Source: CAZMGT01 sp964565895 (GTDB lineage Bacteria > Armatimonadota > Zipacnadia > UBA1398 > CAZMGT01). From it: a DNA stretch of 64,000 bases. The DNA is taken from assembly GCA_964565895.1 (NCBI GenBank), contig CAZMGT010000001.1, forward strand, positions 124,001 to 188,000, written 5' to 3'. This document shows, piece by piece, positions 37,413-44,720 of this stretch. The first letter of the stretch is position 1. The number at the start of each line of letters is the position of its first letter. The notes under the pieces are model-generated. The model had not been told where the DNA came from and made no database searches. It saw nothing but the letters and a program-made list of their open reading frames with translations. Position numbers and translations under genes: made by a program.

Positions 37413-37437
37413 GGCCGCGATCGCGCTCGTCGCGGCC
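37413..37437 (+). repeat. GC-rich hairpin between the sulfatase-like gene and the DUF5696 gene
   Basis: GGCCGCGA (37413-37420) and TCGCGGCC (37430-37437) are perfect 8-bp arms around a 9-nt loop, starting 18 bp after the sulfatase-like stop. No T-run follows, so it is at best a partial or Rho-assisted terminator or an mRNA-stabilising hairpin within an operon. Confidence 0.45.
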
Positions 37438-37476
37438 GAGCTGTTGCGCCATTTTTCCGCCGCTGGGGGTGTTTTT

Positions 37477-40400
37477 GTGCGCTTGTTGGCGACGGTCGCT
37501 TTAGCCGCCCTGCTCTGGCTTTGCGGGAACTGCTTTGCCTGGTATGGCCATAGTGTTGCTGTGGGGCCGCTTTCTATTTTTGTCGCGGAGCTCTCCGAGG
37601 TGACCACATATAATACGCCGTATTCTGTGGCCGTTACCCTAACAAACACCAGCGCCCAACCGATTAATGGAACAATTGAGGTGCGCGACCTTGTTGACGA
37701 AACCACTGTTGTCGGGCCGGCGAGGAAAAGTTTCGCTGTGCCGGCAAAAGGGAGCGCAGAAGTAAAGTTTTCCGTTGCTTTTGGCAAGGGCGCCTTGTCC
37801 GCCCTTTATCCTGTTCACGTTTACGCGACATTTGAGGTAGAGGGGAAAAAGCTACAGGCGCATGCGGTGCGCATTGTGCGCACAAACTTCGCCCGCGCAG
37901 ACGTCGCTCAGGCGCAGCCAGCACAACTGGAACCAATCGTCGTGCCCGAGCGCGGCGCGCTGCCGCTGTGGACGCTGGAGGCGCACCGCGTCGCCTGGCA
38001 GTTTTTCGGCGAGCCCATGCGCTACCACGCCGCCGGCTGGACGGGCAGCGACAGGCAATCGCGCGCGGTTATGCAGAAGCTAACCGCAAGCCGCGGCGAA
38101 AGTAGGGCGGCGATTGGCCTGCACCCGCCGTGGAAGCCCCGCGCGGGGACGATTTTTTGCGACTATCTGCTAAAGCTGCCCAAAACAAAGCCGCTCTCCT
38201 TTGAGGCCTACCTCGCTATTCGCGACAATACGGCAAACGAGCCGCCCAGCGATGGTGTGTGGTTTAGGGTATGGGTGGCGCGGGGAACGGCCGGGGAAAA
38301 TGCAAAGCTCGTCCTGCAAAAGTTCACGGCCAGCAAGCGCTGGGTGAAGGCGACCGCGGACCTTAGCCCGTTCGCCGGGCAAACGGTTCTTCTGCGCCTG
38401 GAGAGCCACCCCGGGCCCAAGAATGACACAACCTGCGACATGTCCTACTGGGGCGAGCCAACGGTCGTCGCCGGCGAGCCGCCGCGCTATGTGCCTCTCG
38501 ATCTCAAGCGGGCAGGGCAAAAAAACGTTGCCCGAGGCAGGGAGCTGCTCGTTGGGTCGCGCGCGCCCGACGGCCGGTTTGAGTTTCTCTTCGGCTCGGG
38601 CGGGGGCCGCGTCGCGGCGGTGTTTCACCCCACGGAGCGCGGGATCGCCGACGGCGTGCTCACGCTCGTGGGCCGAACGTCTGCGGTGAGCTTTGCCGGG
38701 TTTACGGTTGACATTCTCGGCCAGCACGCGCTGCGCTGGCCCACGGCAGTGCGCTTTTTGGGCTATGAGGTGCGCCAAGAGGGCGAGCGCGCGGTGCACA
38801 TTCACCGGCTTGAGCTAAACGGAAAGCCCGTTGAGCTGCGCCTGGCCGTGTGGCCCGAGGGCGAGGGGCTGCGCATCAGCTTTAACTCCACCGCGCGCAT
38901 AACGGACTTCGCCCTTGGCCCGGCCGATCGCCCCGCGCCCGTCGTTTACTATGGCCACGGATATCGCATCGTTAACCCAAAAGCGTTTCGCGCGCATTTC
39001 GGGGGGCACAACTTGTCCACAAGCCACGTGGGCTGCGAGTTTGCCGGAGGAATGTCGGTATTGCAAGCTGTCGATGTTCCCCCGGACTATTTCTCGGTTA
39101 ACCCCGAAGCTCACGACTATTCCCTGCACACACATATGAACGGCACGCTAACCCTTGTCGCCGGGGAAAACGGGGCATTGGACTGCGCCATTCGCTACCG
39201 CCCACTGTTTGACAAAAAACCGGCCGGCGGCGTGGCGCGGCTTGCGGGCAGGTTTTGCTTCGACATTTGGGGTGGGCGCTATGCAGAAGTGGCGCGGAAT
39301 ATGGAGGAGATGATTCGCTATGGTCTAACAGACGCCATCCTCACCAAGCATGTGTGGCAGCGCTGGGGATATGACTATCGTCTTCCCGACATTTGGCCCC
39401 CCGATCCGCGGCTGGGGACTGTCGAAGATCTCCAGCGCTTGGGAAAAATCTGTCGCGAGCACGACATCCTTTGGGGCCTGCACGACAACTACATTGATTT
39501 TTACCCAGATGCTACCGGATATACCTACGACTATATATGTTTCACGCGCGACGGTAAGCCCATCAAAGCGTGGTATAACGAAGCGCGCGACGCGCAATCG
39601 TACCGCTGGCGGCCGGACTGCTTTATGCCTTTTTTGAAAAGGAACCTACAGTTGATCAAACGCACCCTTGCACCCACACACTACTTTATCGACGTATTTA
39701 CCTCAATTGGTTGTTTCGACTACTACGATCGCCAGGGAAACTTTCACCCGAGCACACAAACGCGGAGAATGTGGGGCGAGGCGTTTGCCTGGATCCGCAA
39801 CTATCTTGGGCAAAACGCGCCGACGACCTCGGAAGCGGGGCACGACCAGCTTATCGGCTACCTCGATGGCGCAGATTGCCAGTTTCTCTTGCTCTCCCCG
39901 ACGCCCGGGCGGTTTAAAATTCGCATTGCCTGCCACGACTGGGAGCGCGTGCCCTGGTACGACGCCGTCAATCACCACAGGTTTATTCTCCACGGCGTAG
40001 GATATTCTGTCCGTTACCAGGCGGGGAGAAGCAGAAGCGAGCACGGGATAAATTCCGACGACTATATTTCCGCTGAGATCCTCACCGGGCACGCGTTAAT
40101 GACCGACGCAGGATCGTGGGGCAGGCAAGCGGTACGCAAGTATTGGCTCGCCCAAGATGTCGCGCGCAACCTTGCCCTGAGAAAAATTCTCGCCGTGCGC
40201 TTCGCCGAGGGCAATATGCACCGGCAAATAGTGGAGTGGGACAACGGAACCACGGTTTACGTTAACCGCGGGCGTGAGAATTGGAGTATCGCAGGGCATG
40301 TTTTGCCGCAATATGGCTATCTTGTGCGGGGGAAAGGGCTGCTTTCTGCGATAGAACTGCGCGAGGGCGTAATCTGCGAGCAGTGCCTCGGCCCAAGCGG

Positions 40401-41163
40401 GTGGTATTGCAACGCGAGAACGTTTGACCCTGAGCGGCGGCTGCGCATCGCCCCGCACATAGAGAACTTCCGCTATCTCGGCGGCCGCCGATTTGCCTGG
40501 GATGTTGTCTGGCAGGCGGAGGAGCCCGCCCCGCGAGACATGACCGTGTTCGTCCACTTTTACAAAGCGAGCCCGCGCGGCAGGCAGCGCATTGCCTTCC
40601 AGGACGACCATCGGCCTCCCCAGCGCACAACCGCCTGGCGGGGGACCGCGCGCTATGCGCGCGAGATTGCTGTTCCCGCGGATGCCGATGGCGAGTATAC
40701 GGTGGGCTTTGGGCTCTACGACAGCCGGGGAAGGCTCGCCCTAAGCGGCAAGCCTGTTGCCGGCGCAGGCGAAGGGGTTGTTTATGTGGGCACGCTGCGC
40801 GTGCGCCGCGCGGGCGATGCCGTTGCCGCGATCTCCTTTTCCCCCGCCCCACCGCCACAACTGCCCCGGCCTCGGGCAAACCTCACCCGCGTGCCTGTGG
40901 ACTTTGGCTTTGCGTTAACCGACGGCGCGTTTAGGGTCCAGCGCACGGGAAGCGGCTTGCGGCTCATCCCGCTCCCCCAAAGCCCGCCGTTTGCGGCCGC
41001 TCTGCGGCTTGCTCAACTGGGCGCAGGGGGCAAAAGGGTCGCCCGCGTTGTCGCTGTCCAGCGCGACGGTACGCAAAAGACGGCCGCTTTTTCGCAGCGC
41101 GGCGAGGAGCTTAAGCTGGCCCACGATGGAAGGGCCTTTTGCTATGAGATAATCTTCCGCTAG
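37477..41163 (+). CDS. Secreted DUF5696/GH101-like glycoside hydrolase
   Basis: The GTG at 37477, behind GGGGGT, gives 1228 residues with a Sec signal (LLATVALAALLWLCGNCFA). An N-terminal Ig-like, NEW3-type segment (about 40-130; YSVAVTLTNTSAQPINGTIE) precedes beta-rich domains. A catalytic barrel spans about 610-880 (LTKHVWQRWGYDYRLPDIWP, HYFIDVFTSIG, TSEAGHDQLIGYLDGADC). By analogy with GH101-type barrels, Asp739 (YFIDVF) and Glu786 (TSEAG) are candidate nucleophile and acid. That assignment is an inference. The gene lies 81 bp after the sulfatase-like gene and is probably in its operon. Confidence 0.65.
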   Translation: MRLLATVALAALLWLCGNCFAWYGHSVAVGPLSIFVAELSEVTTYNTPYSVAVTLTNTSAQPINGTIEVRDLVDETTVVGPARKSFAVPAKGSAEVKFSVAFGKGALSALYPVHVYATFEVEGKKLQAHAVRIVRTNFARADVAQAQPAQLEPIVVPERGALPLWTLEAHRVAWQFFGEPMRYHAAGWTGSDRQSRAVMQKLTASRGESRAAIGLHPPWKPRAGTIFCDYLLKLPKTKPLSFEAYLAIRDNTANEPPSDGVWFRVWVARGTAGENAKLVLQKFTASKRWVKATADLSPFAGQTVLLRLESHPGPKNDTTCDMSYWGEPTVVAGEPPRYVPLDLKRAGQKNVARGRELLVGSRAPDGRFEFLFGSGGGRVAAVFHPTERGIADGVLTLVGRTSAVSFAGFTVDILGQHALRWPTAVRFLGYEVRQEGERAVHIHRLELNGKPVELRLAVWPEGEGLRISFNSTARITDFALGPADRPAPVVYYGHGYRIVNPKAFRAHFGGHNLSTSHVGCEFAGGMSVLQAVDVPPDYFSVNPEAHDYSLHTHMNGTLTLVAGENGALDCAIRYRPLFDKKPAGGVARLAGRFCFDIWGGRYAEVARNMEEMIRYGLTDAILTKHVWQRWGYDYRLPDIWPPDPRLGTVEDLQRLGKICREHDILWGLHDNYIDFYPDATGYTYDYICFTRDGKPIKAWYNEARDAQSYRWRPDCFMPFLKRNLQLIKRTLAPTHYFIDVFTSIGCFDYYDRQGNFHPSTQTRRMWGEAFAWIRNYLGQNAPTTSEAGHDQLIGYLDGADCQFLLLSPTPGRFKIRIACHDWERVPWYDAVNHHRFILHGVGYSVRYQAGRSRSEHGINSDDYISAEILTGHALMTDAGSWGRQAVRKYWLAQDVARNLALRKILAVRFAEGNMHRQIVEWDNGTTVYVNRGRENWSIAGHVLPQYGYLVRGKGLLSAIELREGVICEQCLGPSGWYCNARTFDPERRLRIAPHIENFRYLGGRRFAWDVVWQAEEPAPRDMTVFVHFYKASPRGRQRIAFQDDHRPPQRTTAWRGTARYAREIAVPADADGEYTVGFGLYDSRGRLALSGKPVAGAGEGVVYVGTLRVRRAGDAVAAISFSPAPPPQLPRPRANLTRVPVDFGFALTDGAFRVQRTGSGLRLIPLPQSPPFAAALRLAQLGAGGKRVARVVAVQRDGTQKTAAFSQRGEELKLAHDGRAFCYEIIFR

Positions 41164-41181
41164 GCCGCGAAGGCCAGGGGC

Positions 41182-42447
41182 TCACACGGCCTTGGCCAGC
41201 TTCTCCGCCCGCCACTCCGCAGGAAGATAGGCCACGGAAAATGTTTCGTCGAGCAGGTGCTCCTTAAAGCCCGTCACGTCAATGCCCTCGCGGATAAGCC
41301 CGGTAAGCACACCCGCGCGATCGATGGCATTGACCAAGCAGGCGCCGACGACACGGTTGTCGCGCAGGACGACCTTGCGATAGGCCCGCCGCGATTCGTC
41401 CAGCGTGGAGAGGATCTCGTAATTTTCCGAGTCGGGCGGGTTGTAGAGCCCGCAGGAGATGGTGGGCAGGCCGCACACCTCGATGGAGTTCATGACAAAC
41501 CCGCGCTCATAGCGTGCCTCGCCGCCGGCCATGTTTGTCCCCGCCACGGCCCCTTGGCGAAAAGCAAGCGGCCAAATGGGAATGGGCCGCACCTCGCCGG
41601 TAAGCGCGTCCGGGGCCTCGACGCAGTCGCCCGCGGCGTAGATATCGTTTACGCTCGTCTCCATCCGCTCGTTGACGACGATCCCGCGGTTAACCTCGCA
41701 TCCTGCGCTTTGCGCGAGCTCCGCGTTTGGCCGCACGCCAATGGCGATGATCACTATGTCGCAGGCGAGCTCCTCGCCGCTTTTCAAGCGCACGCCGGTA
41801 ACGCGCTCCTCGTCGCCGAGGATGGCCGCGACGGTGTCGTTCGTGCGCACCTCAATGCCCAGCTCGCCCAAGTGCTCCTCCATGAGGCGACAGGCGACCT
41901 CGTCCAGCGCGGTAACGAGCACGTGCGAGGCGAGCTCGACCACAGTACACGGGACGTTTCGCCAATATAGCGCCTCGACGACCTTGCACCCGATGAGCCC
42001 GGCGCCGATGACCACGGCGTGGCTAACATCGTCGAGCACGTCCATCACCGCCGCCGCGTCGGCGCGGCGGGTAAAGGTGTACACGCCCGGGCGATCGGCG
42101 CCCTCGATGGGCGGGACGAAGGGCAGGCCGCCGGTGGCGATGAGCAGACGGTCGTAGCTCACGCTCTGCCCGTCCTCCAGGGAGACGGTGCGCGCTTGGG
42201 GGTCAATGGACACGGCCTTGCGGCCGAGCAGTGGCGTTACGCCGTGTTTTTCGTAAAAGTCGGGCGGGCGGAGGTCCATGCGCTCCTCGGTAATCTTTCC
42301 TCCGAGCCAGTAGGTGATCAGCGGCCGCGAGTACGGCGCATAGGGCTCGTCGGAGATAACGGTAATTGGGTTGTCTTGGTCGACCCTGCGAATCGCCTCA
42401 ATGGCGCTAATCGCCGCGGCGGAGTTGCCGATGATCACGTGGTGCAT
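41182..42447 (-). CDS. FAD-dependent NAD(P)H oxidoreductase, glutamate synthase partner
   Basis: A 421-residue pyridine nucleotide-disulfide oxidoreductase of the NirB/rubredoxin-reductase type. The FAD-binding start HVIIGNSAAAISAIEAI and the second dinucleotide site AVVIGAGLIGCKVVEAL are clear, as is the flavin-binding IYAAGDCVEAP. There is no redox-active CxxC. It lies 3 bp after the ferredoxin-like gene and downstream of the glutamate synthase core, resembling the split glutamate synthase of Thermotoga and archaea, so it probably feeds electrons from NAD(P)H to the synthase. Confidence 0.85.
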   Translation of the reverse strand: MHHVIIGNSAAAISAIEAIRRVDQDNPITVISDEPYAPYSRPLITYWLGGKITEERMDLRPPDFYEKHGVTPLLGRKAVSIDPQARTVSLEDGQSVSYDRLLIATGGLPFVPPIEGADRPGVYTFTRRADAAAVMDVLDDVSHAVVIGAGLIGCKVVEALYWRNVPCTVVELASHVLVTALDEVACRLMEEHLGELGIEVRTNDTVAAILGDEERVTGVRLKSGEELACDIVIIAIGVRPNAELAQSAGCEVNRGIVVNERMETSVNDIYAAGDCVEAPDALTGEVRPIPIWPLAFRQGAVAGTNMAGGEARYERGFVMNSIEVCGLPTISCGLYNPPDSENYEILSTLDESRRAYRKVVLRDNRVVGACLVNAIDRAGVLTGLIREGIDVTGFKEHLLDETFSVAYLPAEWRAEKLAKAV

Positions 42448-42450
42448 GGC

Positions 42451-42885
42451 CTACCTCTCCTCGTAGACGAGCGCGCGGTTAGGACACCACTCCACGCACG
42501 CGGGAACCTCGCGCTCGGCGCACAGGTCGCACTTGCTGGCCACTTTGCGCCCCTCGAGCTCGCGCTCGATTACCCCGTAGGGGCAAACCATAATGCACAT
42601 CCAGCAGCCGATGCACTTGTTTTGGTCAACGACGATGGCCCCGCGCTCGTCGCGGTGCATGGCGCCGGTAATGCACGCCTCGAGGCACGGGGCGTCGTCG
42701 CAGTGGCGGCACATAAGGGAGAACGAAACGCTGTCCACCTCGGGGACGGAGGTGCGCGGCTTAGGCCTGGGGCTTTCGCGGCGGAACTTAAGCACGTGGC
42801 CGGACTTAGAGTGGGCCACAGCGCACCCGATGCGGCACAGCCCGCAGGCCATGCAATAGCGCTCGATGGGATAGACGCGTTTCAC
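42451..42885 (-). CDS. Poly-ferredoxin (four 4Fe-4S motifs)
   Basis: A 144-residue HycB/CooF-like ferredoxin with four cysteine groups: CMACGLCRIGC, CRHCDDAPCLEAC, CIGCWMCIMVCP and CDLCAEREVPACVEWCP. It sits between the FMN glutamate synthase core and the FAD oxidoreductase with 17-bp and 3-bp gaps, so it most likely carries electrons between them. Confidence 0.88.
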   Translation of the reverse strand: MKRVYPIERYCMACGLCRIGCAVAHSKSGHVLKFRRESPRPKPRTSVPEVDSVSFSLMCRHCDDAPCLEACITGAMHRDERGAIVVDQNKCIGCWMCIMVCPYGVIERELEGRKVASKCDLCAEREVPACVEWCPNRALVYEER

Positions 42886-42902
42886 AGTGCACTCTCCTTT
42901 GC

Positions 42903-44432
42903 CTAGGCGCCCGCGGGAAGCACGCCGAGGATCTCCATCTCCTTCTCGGTCATCCCCACGGCGCGCAGGTGCAGGCGGTTGCCGCGGAGGCTCTCGATGG
43001 CGTTAATGCCCATCCCCCCGAGCATCTCGGCGATCTCCTCGCTCCACGCGCGCACGAGGTTCACGACGCGCTCCGCGGCGATGTCCGGGTTAAGGCGCTT
43101 GGCATAGCGCGGGTCGTTGGTGCAGATGCCCCAGCAGCACTTGCCCGTGTAGCACTGCTGGCACAGGCTGCAGCCCATGGCCATTAGCGCCGCGGTGCCG
43201 ATATACACTGCGTCGGCGCCTAAGGCGATGGCCTTAATGATATCCGCGCTGCCTCTAAAGCCGCCCGCGGCGACGATCGACGCGCGGTTTCTGATTCCCT
43301 CTTGGCGCAGGCGCTCGTCTACGGCGGCCAAAGCCATCTCGATCGGTATCCCCACGTTGTCGCGGATGACCGTCGGCGCGGCGCCCGTCCCTCCGCGAAA
43401 GCCATCGATGGCCACGATATCCGCGCCCGCGCGCACGATCCCACTGGCAATTGCCGCGGAGTTATGCACCGCGGCAATTTTCACGGAAACGGGCTTTTCG
43501 TAGTTCGTCGCCTCTTTTAGCGCGAAGATTAGCTGGCGCAGGTCCTCGATGGAGTAGATGTCGTGCTGTGGCGCAGGAGAGAGGGCATCGCTGCCCTCGG
43601 GGATCATGCGCGTTTTAGAGACCTCCGCGGTAACCTTCTCGCCGGGAAGATGTCCTCCGATGCCCGGCTTTGCCCCCTGGCCGATCTTAATCTCGATCGC
43701 CGCGGCGGCTTCGAGATACTCCGGGTTTACCCCAAACCGCCCGGAAGCGACCTGGACGATGGTGTGCTCTTTGTACTTATACAGGCTCTTGTGCAACCCG
43801 CCCTCGCCGGTGTTCCAGTAGGTGCCGAGCTCCTGGGCAGCGCGGGCAAGCGCCTCGCAGGCGTTGAGGTTTAGCGCCCCGTAGGACATGGCGGAGAACA
43901 TTATCGGGGTCTTTAGCTCAAGCTGCGGGGGCAGCTTTGTTTTTAAGCGGACCTCGCCATCTTTCGTCTCCAGCTCCAGCTTGTCTGGCTTTGCTCCGAG
44001 GAATGTGCGCAGCTCCATCGGCTCGCGCAGGGGGTCGATGGACGGATTGGTCACTTGGCTAGCGTTGAGCAGCAGCTTGTCCCAGTAAACCGGCTGAAAG
44101 CGGTCTGCCCCGTTGCCTGTAACAAGCACGCGGCCGGTCTCCGCCTGGCGGTAGAGGTTGCGCATTAGCGTGGGATCCCAGTTTCCGTGGGGGCGGACCT
44201 GGCTTTGGGTCAAGCTAATGGTAATCGCCCCCGTGGGGCACATCACTTCGCAGCGGTGGCAGCCCACGCAATAGTCGTGGCAGGAATACAGCCTGTCGTC
44301 CTCTTCGTCGTAATAGTGCACATCGAAGTTGCACTGGTTAACGCAGACCTCGCAGCGAATACATAGGTCGTCGTCGCGGATCACTCGAAACTCTGGGGGG
44401 ATCCGGGAGTAGCCGGGGCGTTTTAGCTGCAT
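42903..44432 (-). CDS. Archaeal-type glutamate synthase (FMN domain with N-terminal ferredoxin)
   Basis: A 509-residue protein. The N-terminus carries two 4Fe-4S motifs (CIRCEVCVNQC, CVGCHRCEVMCP). The rest is the FMN-binding barrel of glutamate synthase (MFSAMSYGALNLNACEAL; GQGAKPGIGGHLPGEKV; IDGFRGGTGAAP), ending with the 3Fe-4S-type Cys group CQQCYTGKCCWGICT. It makes glutamate from 2-oxoglutarate and ammonia. The glutaminase (GATase) and GXGXG domains of classical GltB are absent from this protein and from the window, so they must be encoded elsewhere or ammonia is used directly. Confidence 0.88.
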   Translation of the reverse strand: MQLKRPGYSRIPPEFRVIRDDDLCIRCEVCVNQCNFDVHYYDEEDDRLYSCHDYCVGCHRCEVMCPTGAITISLTQSQVRPHGNWDPTLMRNLYRQAETGRVLVTGNGADRFQPVYWDKLLLNASQVTNPSIDPLREPMELRTFLGAKPDKLELETKDGEVRLKTKLPPQLELKTPIMFSAMSYGALNLNACEALARAAQELGTYWNTGEGGLHKSLYKYKEHTIVQVASGRFGVNPEYLEAAAAIEIKIGQGAKPGIGGHLPGEKVTAEVSKTRMIPEGSDALSPAPQHDIYSIEDLRQLIFALKEATNYEKPVSVKIAAVHNSAAIASGIVRAGADIVAIDGFRGGTGAAPTVIRDNVGIPIEMALAAVDERLRQEGIRNRASIVAAGGFRGSADIIKAIALGADAVYIGTAALMAMGCSLCQQCYTGKCCWGICTNDPRYAKRLNPDIAAERVVNLVRAWSEEIAEMLGGMGINAIESLRGNRLHLRAVGMTEKEMEILGVLPAGA

Positions 44433-44515
44433 TTTTGTTCCCCCGCTCCGTCAGGGGCGCGCTGGGCTATGCTTGCGCAGGTCTTTGCTGCGCCCCAGGC
44501 GTAATGGAACTGCCT

Positions 44516-44544
44516 AATTTATGTTCGTCGCGCGCCCCTGTCAA
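44516..44544 (-). promoter_or_regulatory. Sigma70-type promoter of the glutamate synthase cluster
   Basis: Minus strand TTGACA (44544-44539), 17-nt spacer, then TAAATT (44521-44516). The -35 is perfect and the -10 matches four of six. The start would fall near 44509, leaving a leader of about 77 nt before the ATG at 44432. The first 14 nt, TTGACAGGGGCGCG, are identical to the B12-operon promoter at 55.65 kb. Confidence 0.65.
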
Positions 44545-44720
44545 CTTCGCCCGGGGAGCCACAGAAAAGGGGAAGCTGCCATTCGCTTCACCTGGCTTGC
44601 TCCCCCTGTGTTCGCGAAAAACCAGCCTGCGCTGATATAAAACATATCGTGCAGGCATGGCGCCGTCAAACGCGAATGTTCCCGCCCGAAATCCTCGCGC
44701 TGGGCAAGGGTGAGCAGGGC

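Noticed and set aside
37413..37437. Intrinsic terminator between the sulfatase-like and DUF5696 genes
   Set aside because: The stem is good but no U-run follows, so it is recorded only as a hairpin.
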